The notes beneath the pieces were generated by a model, which ran no database searches, was not told the origin of the DNA, and saw nothing but the letters and a program-made list of their open reading frames with translations. A stretch of 64,000 bases of DNA, taken from Pseudarthrobacter sp. MM222 (GTDB lineage: Bacteria; Actinomycetota; Actinomycetes; Actinomycetales; Micrococcaceae). Location: contig NZ_OX352321.1 in NCBI RefSeq assembly GCF_947090775.1, forward strand, positions 1,116,001-1,180,000, written 5' to 3'. A program made the position numbers and the translations under genes. How positions within the stretch are numbered: position 1 is the first letter of the stretch; every line of letters begins with the position of its first letter. Shown here piece by piece: positions 27,259 to 37,974 of this stretch.

Positions 27259-27822
27259 CTAGCGCCGGCTCATGCTGTTTGCAAAGCCGACAATGATGGC
27301 CGTCCACCAGAACGCCTGCGACAGCACCAATGCCACCAGGAGGCGTGCGCGCAGGTTGCCGCACACTTCCTTGAAATTGGTGCCATCCGGCAGGGCATGC
27401 AGGCGCCGCATGACCGGGATCAGCGAGATTCCGTTCAGCATCAGGCCCAGGACGCAGCACATCTTCAGCTGTGTGGCCGAACTGGTGATGTCAGGGTGGA
27501 TGAAGGCGCCGGTGAACAGCAGGCCTGCCAGGCCGATCCAGATCAGCGGGGCGGCCGCTGATTCCAGGCGGCTGGTGTCGTGCAGCCTGCGCTTGCCGAT
27601 CAGCCAGAGAAACCCGACCCAGTCGACCACGATCACCGAACCGAACGCCAGCACCATGGCCAGGACGTGGGCGGCCAGGGCCAACCTGTGGACGCCGGGG
27701 TCGAACGTGAGCGCCGAGCCCACCGCCACGGACGCGCCCCACGCAGCTGTTGCCGCCAACGAGAGGACGGGCATCAGAACACCGGGCCGGGACAGTGCCG
27801 GGCGCACCGCGGGGGCGCTCAC
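27259..27822 (-). CDS. Membrane protein downstream of efeUOB, four predicted helices
   Basis: About 187 residues. Hydrophobic segments include LALAAHVLAMVLAFGSVIVV, WIGLAGLLFTGAFIH and MCCVLGLMLNGISLIPVM; His residues in the first two (LAAHVL and FIHPD) and a Cys pair (KMCCVL) are noticeable. The arrangement recalls CopD-like or cytochrome-linked membrane proteins but I do not assign a family. The start is taken at GTG 27822, 14 bases after efeB; ATG 27774 is an alternative. Operon position suggests a role in iron or heme-linked electron flow at the membrane. Confidence 0.7.
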   Translation of the reverse strand: MSAPAVRPALSRPGVLMPVLSLAATAAWGASVAVGSALTFDPGVHRLALAAHVLAMVLAFGSVIVVDWVGFLWLIGKRRLHDTSRLESAAAPLIWIGLAGLLFTGAFIHPDITSSATQLKMCCVLGLMLNGISLIPVMRRLHALPDGTNFKEVCGNLRARLLVALVLSQAFWWTAIIVGFANSMSRR

Positions 27823-27835
27823 CCCGGGCCCGCCA

Positions 27836-29248
27836 TCACTGGAAGAGGCCTTCGCCGACGAACCCGCCGGGCTCAACGCCAGGGGGTACCGCGGCCAGGG
27901 CCGAACCGGTGTGCTTGAGGTACTCCAGAGCCAGAGTGTCCTGCTTGGCCATGGCCATCTGCATGGGGACATAGTGCGTGCGGGGATCCTTGACGAAGGC
28001 CACGAAGAACAGGCCGGCGTCGAGGTGCCCGAGCCCGTCGGAACCGTCGGTGTAGTTGTATCCGCGGCGGAGCATCCGCACGCCGTCGTTCTGGTCCGCG
28101 TGGGCGAGCCGCACATGCGAATCCATGCCGATCAGCGGTTCGCCGTCCTTGCCTTGGAGGGAGAAGTCCGGCGCTGTGAATTCCTTGCCGCCGGACAGCG
28201 GCGAGCCCTCGGACTTGGTCCGCCCGATCAGCTGCTCCTGTTCCCGCAGTGAGGTGCGGTCCCAAATCTCGATGTGCATGCGGATGCGGCGCGCCACCAG
28301 GTAGCTGCCGCCCTGCATCCATGCTTCCTCCGGGCGGGAACCCGGCCCGGCCCAGACATGCTGGTTCAGCAACGTAGTGTCTTCGGCCTTGAGGTTGTTG
28401 GTGCCGTCCTTGAAGCCGAAGAGGTTTCGGGGCGTCTGCTGGTTCCGGGACGTGGAAGACGTCCGGCCGAAGCCCAGCTGGGACCAGCGGACCCGGACCC
28501 GGCCAAAGCCGATCCTGGCCAGGTTGCGGATCGCGTGGACCGCAACCTGGGGGTCGTCGGCGCAGGCCTGGACAATGATGTCGCCGCCGCTGCGGTTGGC
28601 CTGGAGGTCATCTCCGGGGAAATGCGGCAGTTCGATCAGGGCGTCAGGACGACGGCCCGCCAGGCCGAAGCGCGCCTTGCCGTCCTTTTCGAACAGGCTG
28701 GCCCCGAACCCGAAGGTCACAGTGAGCTTCCCGGCGCTAAGCCCCAGGGCCTCGCCAGTGTCTTCCGGTGGAGCGTCGTAGGGCCCGTCCGCGGCGCCGG
28801 TGGCTCCGGTTTCGCGGCCCTGGGTCATGGCCTCGGCGGCTGCCGTCCAGTCCTTCAGGAGCTGGATGAGCGTGGCGCGGTCCTCGGTGATGACATCGAA
28901 AGCGGCCATGTGCAGGCGGTCCTGCGCGGCGGTGATGATGCCGGCCTGGATCGGTCCGTGGAACGGCACGACATCGCCCTCGACCTGGGCGGGGGCCGCC
29001 GCGGCCGCCAGTGCGTCGTGGCTGAGCAGCCCGGCGGCGATGCCGGCCACGGCTCCGGCGCCGCCGACGCCGGCCAGGGACAGCAGTCCCCGGCGGGAAA
29101 GGCGCGACGCCGGAGCGTCACCGGTAGCGTAAGCCGCAGCGCCGGCGTCGGGCTGATGGGCGACGCCCGGCTCAGCGCCGGGCTGGGCGCCCGGCTGGCT
29201 GCCGGGCTGGGCGTCCTGCTGGCCGCCGCCGAAAGGGCATCCGCTCAC
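27836..29248 (-). CDS. efeB: Iron uptake Dyp-type peroxidase / deferrochelatase
   Basis: 470 residues. The N-terminus is Gly/Pro/Gln-rich, then a Tat signal SRRGLLSLAGVGGAG, so it is exported folded. The Dyp-peroxidase signature LFGFKDGTNN and the proximal heme region RRIRMHIEIWDR are present. The GTG start overlaps the efeO stop (GTGA). In EfeUOB systems this heme enzyme acts outside the membrane, oxidising Fe(II) for permeation or extracting iron from heme. Confidence 0.95.
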   Translation of the reverse strand: MSGCPFGGGQQDAQPGSQPGAQPGAEPGVAHQPDAGAAAYATGDAPASRLSRRGLLSLAGVGGAGAVAGIAAGLLSHDALAAAAAPAQVEGDVVPFHGPIQAGIITAAQDRLHMAAFDVITEDRATLIQLLKDWTAAAEAMTQGRETGATGAADGPYDAPPEDTGEALGLSAGKLTVTFGFGASLFEKDGKARFGLAGRRPDALIELPHFPGDDLQANRSGGDIIVQACADDPQVAVHAIRNLARIGFGRVRVRWSQLGFGRTSSTSRNQQTPRNLFGFKDGTNNLKAEDTTLLNQHVWAGPGSRPEEAWMQGGSYLVARRIRMHIEIWDRTSLREQEQLIGRTKSEGSPLSGGKEFTAPDFSLQGKDGEPLIGMDSHVRLAHADQNDGVRMLRRGYNYTDGSDGLGHLDAGLFFVAFVKDPRTHYVPMQMAMAKQDTLALEYLKHTGSALAAVPPGVEPGGFVGEGLFQ

Positions 29249-30408
29249 AGGACGACGGCGGCGGTGAGGTTGGACAGCGGCTCGCCCAGTGCATCCACCA
29301 GGGCGGCGAGCTTCTGGACCTGCTCCGGGCTCAGCTCGTTGTAGTACACGAAGCCCTCGCCGCGGGTGTGCTGCTTGAGCTCGGCCTGCAGGGCGGCGAA
29401 CTTTTCGTCGAGGGACGTGGCGAGCCCGGGGTTCTTCTGCTCGAGCACGGGCTTGAGGTTCTCGAAAGCGATCCGTGCGCCGTCGACGTTGGCCTGGAAG
29501 TCCCAGAGGTCCGTGTGGGACCAGATCTCCTCCTCGCCGGTGACCTTGCCGGTGGCTACTTCGTCGAGCAGCTCCTTGGCCCCGTTACCCAGATTGTCCG
29601 CCGAGAGTTCCACGGTGCGGGTGCGGGTGGCCAGATCCTCGGTGTCGGCGACCAGCTGCGCGGCAAGCTTCTCACGCTCGGGCGCCGTCAGGGCGGCAAA
29701 ACCCGCCGGCGGGAAGAGGTCCTTCTCGGCCCGGTGCCAGCCAGTCCACTCTTCGTCCGGGGCAAGGTCCGCCTCGCGGGCGTCCAGCTTCGGGTCAAGG
29801 TCGCCGAAGGACTCCGCGATGGGCTCGATCCGCTCCCAGTGCATACGGGTTGCGGCGTAGAGTTCGCGGGCCTTTGCCGTGTCACCGGCGGCGTACGCCG
29901 TGGCGAAGTCCTTGGTGCCGGCGAGGAGCTGCTCGGTCTGGTCCTTGACGTAGGACAGGTACTGGGCCGTGCCCTTGTCCGCGAGGGCTTGGACGTTGGT
30001 GTCGTCGGCGGGTTTCTCGCCGGACTCGGTGACCTCGAAGGCGGCGCGGATGCCGTCGCCCTGCATGCCGGGCTTGCACGCCGTCGTGTATTTTCCGGCC
30101 GGCGCCGTGACTACCAGGTTGCGGGTCAGGCCGGGTCCGATGTTCTCGACTTCGCCGATGATCCGCAGTCCGTCTTCGGCCAGCAGGTAGAACTCCGTGA
30201 CCTGGTTGCCTTCGTTCTGGATGGCGAAGGTGAGGTTGCCGCTCTTGGTGGTCCCGCTCGAGAGGGTGCAGGCATCGTTGGTGCTGGAGACTTTGATGGG
30301 CCCGGTGGCGGCCGGGGCGCTGTTGTCCGTGCAGGCGGCGAGTGTCAGCGGCAGGAAGGCGGCCGCCAGCAGGGATCGGAAGCGGGTGGTCTTGGGGAAA
30401 TTGGGCAC
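29245..30408 (-). CDS. efeO: Iron uptake system lipoprotein EfeO
   Basis: About 387 residues. A lipoprotein signal ends LTLAAC; an N-terminal cupredoxin-like domain (about residues 40-130, GNLTFAIQNEGNQVTEFYLL) is followed by a helical M75 peptidase-like domain with the conserved HWERIEPIAESFGDLDP and EWTGWHRAEK. GTG 30408 is chosen with AAGGA upstream. It binds iron outside the membrane and works between efeU and efeB. The efeU stop lies 43 bases upstream. Confidence 0.95.
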   Translation of the reverse strand: MPNFPKTTRFRSLLAAAFLPLTLAACTDNSAPAATGPIKVSSTNDACTLSSGTTKSGNLTFAIQNEGNQVTEFYLLAEDGLRIIGEVENIGPGLTRNLVVTAPAGKYTTACKPGMQGDGIRAAFEVTESGEKPADDTNVQALADKGTAQYLSYVKDQTEQLLAGTKDFATAYAAGDTAKARELYAATRMHWERIEPIAESFGDLDPKLDAREADLAPDEEWTGWHRAEKDLFPPAGFAALTAPEREKLAAQLVADTEDLATRTRTVELSADNLGNGAKELLDEVATGKVTGEEEIWSHTDLWDFQANVDGARIAFENLKPVLEQKNPGLATSLDEKFAALQAELKQHTRGEGFVYYNELSPEQVQKLAALVDALGEPLSNLTAAVVL

Positions 30409-30451
30409 GGGGATTCCTTCGGGGGTGCGTTGCGGGTAGTGGGGGAGTGCT

Positions 30452-31306
30452 TTAGGAGCCGGCGGCAACGGTGCCGATGAGCTCCGGGGTAGCCGCCGCG
30501 GGGTGGCTGCGGCGGTTGGAACGGAGGTAGAAAAACACCACCGGCGGGACGTACAGCAGCCAGGCGGCCGCCTCAAGCCACGTCGTGGCGGGGGAGAAGT
30601 TCAGGGTGCCCTTGAGCAGCGTGCCGTACCAGGACGACGGCGGTACTGCTGCTGAGACGTCAAAGGCCAGGTTGTGCAGGCCCGGCAGGATGCCGGCCTC
30701 CTGGAAATCGTGGATGGCGTAGGCCAGCACGCCGCCGGCAATGACGATCAGTGCGGCGCCGCTCCAGGTGAAGAATTTCCCGAGGTTGATCGTCAGGACA
30801 CCGCGGTGCAGCAAGCAGCCGAACGCTACCGCGGTGGCCATCCCCAGCAGCGCCCCGATCAGGGGCGAACTGGAGGAGCCCGCGGATTGCGCCGCGGCCC
30901 AGAGAAAGAGGGCGGTCTCGAGGCCTTCGCGGCCCACGGCCACGGCGCCGACCAGGGCCAGTCCCCATCCGGATCGGCCAGCCTGCTGGTCCACGCGGGA
31001 ACGGAGTTCGCTGCCCAGGGTCCGTGCAGTCCGGGCCATCCAGAAGACCATCCAGGTGACCAGGCCGACGGCCAGGACGGACAAGCTGCCGCCGATTGCC
31101 TCCTGCGCCTCGAAGGTCAGTCCGCGCGGCCCGAAGCTGAGCAGCGCGCCGAAGCCGAACGACGCAGCGACAGCGATGCCGACGCCGGCCCACAGCTCGG
31201 GGAGCAGATGGGAGCGGCCGCTCTTGACCAGGTAGGCCATCAGCAGGACGACGATCAGCGTCGCCTCCAGGCCCTCGCGGAGGCCAATCAGGTAATTTGC
31301 GGTCAT
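30452..31306 (-). CDS. efeU: FTR1-family ferrous/ferric iron permease
   Basis: 284 residues, seven predicted helices. The two iron-binding REXXE motifs typical of FTR1 proteins are seen: LREGLEATL near residue 10 and VGREGLETALFLW near residue 150. It is the membrane channel of the EfeUOB system. It begins the operon, and a DtxR/IdeR-type box lies 30 bases upstream of its start. Confidence 0.95.
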   Translation of the reverse strand: MTANYLIGLREGLEATLIVVLLMAYLVKSGRSHLLPELWAGVGIAVAASFGFGALLSFGPRGLTFEAQEAIGGSLSVLAVGLVTWMVFWMARTARTLGSELRSRVDQQAGRSGWGLALVGAVAVGREGLETALFLWAAAQSAGSSSSPLIGALLGMATAVAFGCLLHRGVLTINLGKFFTWSGAALIVIAGGVLAYAIHDFQEAGILPGLHNLAFDVSAAVPPSSWYGTLLKGTLNFSPATTWLEAAAWLLYVPPVVFFYLRSNRRSHPAAATPELIGTVAAGS

Positions 31307-31335
31307 TTTGGTAGTGCACCTCGGCTCGTGGAAGC

Positions 31336-31354
31336 CGAAGTTAGGCTTACCTAA
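31336..31354 (-). promoter_or_regulatory. DtxR/IdeR iron box upstream of efeU
   Basis: The 14-base part TTAGGCTTACCTAA (31341-31354) matches the consensus inner and right half exactly; over 19 positions 16 agree. It sits 30 bases before the efeU start, where an iron-bound repressor would block transcription. Confidence 0.75.
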
Positions 31355-31460
31355 TCACGTAGATTACCGAGATCTGGCAATTATGCAAAGTTTCTGTGCG
31401 CTAATTACGGGCACTTTGGCGTCCGCGCTCGAGGGGGCATCCTCATTCTTCGGGGCGATG

Positions 31461-31489
31461 AGTGGACATATGGGGAGTATGTCCACTCC
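31461..31489. repeat. GGACAT palindrome, 11-bp arms
   Basis: GAGTGGACATA (31461-31471) and TATGTCCACTC (31479-31489) are perfect complements with a 7-base loop. The GGACAT core matches the repeats after purH at 24250-24354, 7 kb away. The stretch 31307-31734 otherwise contains the iron box and the 32-bp array, with no gene supported. Confidence 0.7.
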
Positions 31490-31505
31490 AAGGGACGAGC
31501 GTGTG

Positions 31506-31647
31506 GCATGCCCAGCGGTGCGGGAGGCGGCGGGAGGGCATGTCCAGTGGTGCGGGAGGCGGCGGGAGGGCATGTCCAGTGGTGCGGGAGGCGGCGGGAG
31601 GGCATGTCCAGTGGTGCGGGAGGCGAGCGGGGGCATGTCCAGTGGCG
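31506..31647 (+). repeat. 32-bp tandem repeat, five units
   Basis: The GCATG of each unit begins at 31507, 31539, 31571, 31603 and 31634, so the period is 32, 32, 32 and 31. The unit contains GGCATGTCCAGTGGTGCGGG followed by AGGCGGCGGGAG; the first copy differs by two bases and the last is degenerate. It lies between the efeU promoter and the protease 3' end. Short frames through it are repeat artefacts. Confidence 0.85.
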
Positions 31648-31734
31648 GGGGAAGGTCAGGCGGATGGGCGGGCGCACACGAACGGCGGCCGCCCGGGATG
31701 GGGGCGGCCGCCGTCGTGCGCTGGTCCGGCTGGG

Positions 31735-32787
31735 CTAGGAAGCGGCAGCCGACGTGTAGGTCGACTGGATGACCGAGCCCCAGTACGGGCCGTACATCGT
31801 GGTGGAGTTGCTGCCGTACCCGTAGCTGTTCACGGAGTTCTGGTAGCCCGAGGAGCTGGTGCCGATGAACCAGGGGCCGCCGGAGGAACCGCCGGTCATG
31901 TTGCAGGGGATGCCCTGGGAGTTGAACTGCGGGTTGTAGGGATCGTTCGTGGCGGTGCCGCTGCAGCTCTTAAGGGACTCGCCGTTGAATGGCGCAGCCG
32001 CCGGATAGCCGTATGCCTTGTAGCTCAGGCCGCGGGCCGCGTTGAACTGCAGGCCCGAGGACCCCACGACGTCGGACAGATACTGGCCGTTGAGCGTGGA
32101 CATCACCGCGAACCCGGTGTCGTACTGCATGTTCCCGGACGAGCTCCACTGGGTGGGGGCGTACAGGGCCCGGGCGGTCCACTTGCCGTAGGGAGCGGAG
32201 CCGTTGAGGTAGGCCGGGACAAAGGTGAACTTCGTGGCGAACGCGCCGGGGCCTTCGTTGACGCAGTGCCCGGCCGTGGAGACGGTGCTCTTGTTTCCGG
32301 CGGAAACCGAGTTGCCCGAGCAGACGTAGTTGGCGCCGCCGAGCGTGAAGAAAACCTTGCCGATGCGCGGGACGGGGGATTCGCTGGCGTTGGCCCTGGT
32401 CTGGACGTCCGGCGCCTGAAGCCCCGGCGCCGCCCCCGCCGCCGGGGCCGCCGCCGCAGCGCCGGCCGCAGTGCTCGTCCCCGCCGCTTCGATCCTGCTC
32501 GGCGCGCCCGCTTCAACCGGACGGTTCAGGGCCGCCTTGGAATTGTTGGCGCGCTGCATGGCCTTGCCGGCCAGGATGTCGCCCGGGATCGCGTTGCGCA
32601 TCCGTTCTTCAGTCCAGTAGTCGGCCGCACCGGTCTCGGTGACGGTATGGCTCGTGACGCCCGACGTTTCGGTCGGTGCCTTCCCGGGCGCCGGGGCGGC
32701 GGTGGCCGCTCCGGCAGCGCTCAGCGCAAGCAGGGCTGCGGCCGAGAGGGCGAGAAGGCTGGTGGCCAGAGTCTTGGGTGTTCTCAT
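31735..32787 (-). CDS. Secreted trypsin-like serine protease
   Basis: About 350 residues. A Sec signal (LLALSAAALLALSAAGAATA) is followed by a propeptide and an Ala-rich linker of some 30 residues, then a chymotrypsin-fold domain. The triad is visible: His in STAGHC, Asp in QYDTGFAVM, Ser in MTGGSSGGPW. Two Cys pairs (CSGN/HC and CSGT/CNM) probably form disulfides. The start MRTPKTL (32787) is chosen from the signal peptide; a longer frame adds an unlikely leader. Resembles V8/glutamyl-endopeptidase-like and actinobacterial secreted trypsins. Substrate unknown. Confidence 0.9.
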   Translation of the reverse strand: MRTPKTLATSLLALSAAALLALSAAGAATAAPAPGKAPTETSGVTSHTVTETGAADYWTEERMRNAIPGDILAGKAMQRANNSKAALNRPVEAGAPSRIEAAGTSTAAGAAAAAPAAGAAPGLQAPDVQTRANASESPVPRIGKVFFTLGGANYVCSGNSVSAGNKSTVSTAGHCVNEGPGAFATKFTFVPAYLNGSAPYGKWTARALYAPTQWSSSGNMQYDTGFAVMSTLNGQYLSDVVGSSGLQFNAARGLSYKAYGYPAAAPFNGESLKSCSGTATNDPYNPQFNSQGIPCNMTGGSSGGPWFIGTSSSGYQNSVNSYGYGSNSTTMYGPYWGSVIQSTYTSAAAS

Positions 32788-32853
32788 GGTTGTCCTAACC
32801 GGTGGAAAGCGGGGCGGCGCCAAGGGTTGGCCGCTGCGATGGGAATGAAACTA

Positions 32854-32866
32854 CGTCAAATTGACG
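32854..32866. promoter_or_regulatory. Palindrome CGTCAAATTGACG in the protease-icd divergent region
   Basis: A 13-base palindrome with 6-bp arms, 67 bases from the protease start and 166 bases from icd. TTGTCAATTCTTGTCA follows about 15 bases on, repeating the GTCAA word. It may be an operator or promoter -35 region; no regulator is adjacent. Confidence 0.35.
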
Positions 32867-33031
32867 AACTAGTAAAGCACTTTGTCAATTCTTGTCACAG
32901 CGCGCCGGAGTCATGGAATCCGCGGCTGCCGACGCCGGTAGGCGGCAATCCGGCCACCTCGGGTAAGTTAGGACTGTTGAGATAACACCCGATTCCGGAT
33001 ATCCGCAGACCTTCAGGGAGACGCCCGAGCA

Positions 33032-35254
<2,223 letters not shown>

Positions 35255-35285
35255 CCTGGCCCCGGGCGCGAGAGCACTGGAGCCC

Positions 35286-35323
35286 GGAACGCCCCGCCTC
35301 CCGAATGGGAGGCGGGGCGTTCC
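35286..35323 (+). terminator. icd terminator, 17-bp stem
   Basis: GGAACGCCCCGCCTCCC and its exact complement flank a GAAT loop, 31 bases after the icd stop, with a T-rich run (CATTTCTGTT) following. It also lies close to the end of the convergent SRPBCC gene. Confidence 0.85.
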
Positions 35324-35350
35324 GCATTTCTGTTCAGGACAAGCCGCGGC

Positions 35351-35995
35351 TCAGCGTCCCGGATCCTGCCTCAGGGGTGGCTCCGTTGCCATGTCAGGGT
35401 CGGTATCGACTCGCCCCAAGTTCGGCGCTGCCCCGTAATCCGCTTCCTCCTCAAGCGGAACCGCGGTCCTTGCGTCGGCACTGACAGCGCCGGTACCGGC
35501 GCCGGTACCGGTACCGGTGCCCGTTTCGGTACCGACGGCGGCGCCGTCGTCGACGCGGCCGCGCCAAGCACCAGTCTCGGTGCCGCGCTCTTCGATAAAC
35601 GTCTTGAACTTCTTCAGGTCCGATCCCACCTGCCTGGAATCCAGGCCAACAGCGGCGCCGACCTTCTCCGCGGCCGTGTCAGGCTCCCACGAGAGCTCGA
35701 CGCTGACCTTCGTCCTTGTCACGTCGATCGGTTCAAACCAGACGGTTCCGGCGTTGCGGGGCTCATCCAAGCTTTCCCACGTGACCCGCTGGTCCGGCTC
35801 CTGGACGGATATCCGGGCATCGTATTCCCGTTTGACGCCGGCGATGCTGGTTTTAAAATGGACCGTCGTGTCGTCGAGTTGGGTGACGGAATCGACTCCG
35901 CTCATGAAATGTGGAAAGTCCTCGAACTGGGTCCATTGGTTGTAGGCCTGGCTCAGTGGAACATCGACTTCAATGGATTCCTGGACAGTTGCCAT
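35351..35995 (-). CDS. SRPBCC / polyketide-cyclase-like protein
   Basis: 214 residues. The first 145 form a START-like fold: VPLSQAYNQWTQFEDFPHFM, VTWESLDEP, then LKKFKTFIEERG at the C-terminal helix. This is the cyclase/dehydrase family found as stress or lipid-binding proteins in actinobacteria. The tail is low complexity (TGTGTGTGAGTG) encoded by ACCGGT-type repeats at about 35490-35525, then acidic and disordered. AAGGAG precedes ATG 35995. Ligand unknown. Confidence 0.85.
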   Translation of the reverse strand: MATVQESIEVDVPLSQAYNQWTQFEDFPHFMSGVDSVTQLDDTTVHFKTSIAGVKREYDARISVQEPDQRVTWESLDEPRNAGTVWFEPIDVTRTKVSVELSWEPDTAAEKVGAAVGLDSRQVGSDLKKFKTFIEERGTETGAWRGRVDDGAAVGTETGTGTGTGAGTGAVSADARTAVPLEEEADYGAAPNLGRVDTDPDMATEPPLRQDPGR

Positions 35996-36199
35996 GCGTA
36001 CTTCGCTCCTTCAGCTGGCGGGCTGCGGCCCGCGGCTCTGATCGTCGTCGCGGCTCGCGCCACATTTCCACGCTAGCGCGAATTCCGGCAATTAGTAAGC
36101 TTGCTGATGACAGCCGTTGGCGGGCGCCGACGTGGGCTGGCCGTCACGGTCCAGCACTCCTCCAGCTCCGGACGCCCTTCGAAAAAAAGGAGACGGACC

Positions 36200-36730
36200 T
36201 CAGCCGTCCTTGTCCTTGCCCTTGGCCTTGCCGCCCTTTCCAGGATTCTCCTGGACGGGTGCGGGCGCGGGCGCGATCACGACCGGGCGCGGGGCGGCCG
36301 CAGCATCGGCAGCTGCCTTCGCGGCGGCCTGCGCCGCCGCTTCCTTTTCCGCCGCCACCCGGGCCGCTTCGGCAGCCGCAGCCGCAGCAGCCTGCTGCGC
36401 CGCGAGGTCGGTACGGACAGCTTCGGCCGATGCCCTGATGCTCTGGTGGCGCTTGAACGACACCTCACCCCGGGTGGCGGCGTCGTCCAGTTTGACCACG
36501 AGTTCGTCCAGGAGCTTCAGGGAGCCGGCAACGTCATTGGCCGCGGCTGCCTCGGTGACGGCGAGGACCTGGGACTGGAGCTGCTTGGCCGCATCCTGGC
36601 CAAGTTCCGCCGTCGGAGCGGAGCAGCCGGCCAGCACTGCGGCCAGAACGGCAGCTGCCAGCAATCCAGCGGCCGGCATCCGGCCGGGGCTGCGGCGTCC
36701 GGCGTCGTGCAGGGGCCTGCGCCGGCTCAT
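36200..36730 (-). CDS. Ala-rich lipoprotein coupled to the Ser/Thr kinase
   Basis: 176 residues. A signal with lipobox LAGC (Cys about residue 36) suggests a surface lipoprotein. The body is helical, with a coiled-coil-like stretch (QQAAAAAAAEAARVAAEKEA) and ends in a disordered Pro/Lys/Gly tail (GKGGKAKGKDKDG). Its ATG overlaps the kinase stop (ATGA), so the two are translated together. It may be a sensor partner or substrate of the kinase; family unknown. The gap 35996-36199 holds nothing recognised. Confidence 0.75.
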   Translation of the reverse strand: MSRRRPLHDAGRRSPGRMPAAGLLAAAVLAAVLAGCSAPTAELGQDAAKQLQSQVLAVTEAAAANDVAGSLKLLDELVVKLDDAATRGEVSFKRHQSIRASAEAVRTDLAAQQAAAAAAAEAARVAAEKEAAAQAAAKAAADAAAAPRPVVIAPAPAPVQENPGKGGKAKGKDKDG

Positions 36731-37974
36731 GGCTGCACGCTTTTCTGCAGCTCCGCCAGGTGTTCGCCCAGGCTGCCGGTCACGGACGGATAGGGAACGA
36801 CGGCGGGTGCCGGCGGCGCCGTGAGCGAGGGAACGGCGGCCGCGGCCACCGCCAGCACTGCAAGGACAGCAACCACAGCGGCCAGGACCGCGACCCGGGT
36901 GCGCCGGCGCGCGTGCCGGAAGCGGGCTACCGTCCGGGTTGCAAGGGAGGGTGTTTCCGGCCGGGGAGCAGCTGTCCCTGTGGGTTGCGACGGGGCATCA
37001 GGATCCAGCCGGGGAAGGGGGCGGGTCCCGGCCTTGTACTCCGGCGGCAGCGGCAGCCCCGGAGGTCTGGCGGGCGGAGCCGGCAGAACCCGGGTAGGTT
37101 CCGCGGCCAGCATGCCGGGCAGCGACTGGGGCGAGATGAGGGCATGGCGTAGAGCGATTTCCAGGTCCGCGGCCTCGGGGCGGTCCGCAGGATCGAGGGC
37201 GGTCATGGACCGGAACAGCTGTGCCCACTCGGCCGGGACAGTGTCCGGAATGGACGGGGCCCGGTGCAGGCGTGCCACGGCCGATTCCACCGCGCTGCCG
37301 GGGAACTCGACCTCGCCCTTGAGGCATTCGAGCATCACGAGGCCCAGCGAGTAGACGTCACTCGCCGGTCCGAGGTCGGCGCCCCGGGCCTGTTCCGGAC
37401 TCAGATAGGCGGCAGTGCCCACCATGGTGCCGGTCGCGGTGAGCCGGGTGCCGTCCATTATCCGGGCGATCCCGAAGTCAGTAAGCTTTGGCCGCAACGG
37501 TTCACCGGGGCGTCCGGGCACCAGCAGGATGTTGGCCGGTTTGATGTCCCGATGGATGATGCCAAGCGCATGGACGTAGGCCAGCGCGGCGGCCACACCG
37601 GCACCCACGACGGCGAGTTCGTTCAGCGAGAGAGGGGTGTGCCTGATCCGGGTCCGGAGATCCTGGCCGTCCACTAACTCCATGGTCAGGAAGGGCCGGG
37701 GCTCGTCCGGGATCCGGCTGTCGATGCCGGCGTCGAAGAGCGTCACCAGGCTCGGGTGATTCAACGTCGCCAATAGTTCAATCTCGGCCTCCTGACGCCT
37801 GAGTTCGTCAGGGTCGGCCGACTGTGGGGCAAAGAGCTTGAGTGCAACGTCCCGGCCGAGGTTTAAGTCCCTGGCGGCATAGACGGAGGCCATGCCGCCC
37901 CGGCCGATGACTTCGCCCAGCCGGTAGCGGCCACCCACGAGATCAACCGCGACGCTGTTGGGCGAACTGTCCAC
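36727..37974 (-). CDS. Membrane Ser/Thr protein kinase (PknB-like)
   Basis: 415 residues. Kinase motifs are intact: Gly loop GRGGMASVY (about 24-32), VAIK Lys in VALKLF, HRDIKPANI, DFGIAR and SPEQARG. A Pro-rich juxtamembrane region and one transmembrane helix (VAVLAAVVAVLAVLAVAAAA, near 370) follow, and only about 30 extracellular residues remain, so there is no PASTA domain. It starts GTG. Signal sensing likely depends on the partner lipoprotein. Confidence 0.92.
   Translation of the reverse strand: MDSSPNSVAVDLVGGRYRLGEVIGRGGMASVYAARDLNLGRDVALKLFAPQSADPDELRRQEAEIELLATLNHPSLVTLFDAGIDSRIPDEPRPFLTMELVDGQDLRTRIRHTPLSLNELAVVGAGVAAALAYVHALGIIHRDIKPANILLVPGRPGEPLRPKLTDFGIARIMDGTRLTATGTMVGTAAYLSPEQARGADLGPASDVYSLGLVMLECLKGEVEFPGSAVESAVARLHRAPSIPDTVPAEWAQLFRSMTALDPADRPEAADLEIALRHALISPQSLPGMLAAEPTRVLPAPPARPPGLPLPPEYKAGTRPLPRLDPDAPSQPTGTAAPRPETPSLATRTVARFRHARRRTRVAVLAAVVAVLAVLAVAAAAVPSLTAPPAPAVVPYPSVTGSLGEHLAELQKSVQP

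Noticed and set aside
27872..28322. Long frames antisense or out of frame to efeB and other GC-rich genes
   Set aside because: They are shadow frames caused by high GC; codon pattern, motifs and ribosome sites favour the annotated strand.
31506..31647. 32-bp repeats as a CRISPR array
   Set aside because: Units are contiguous with no unique spacers and no cas genes are present.
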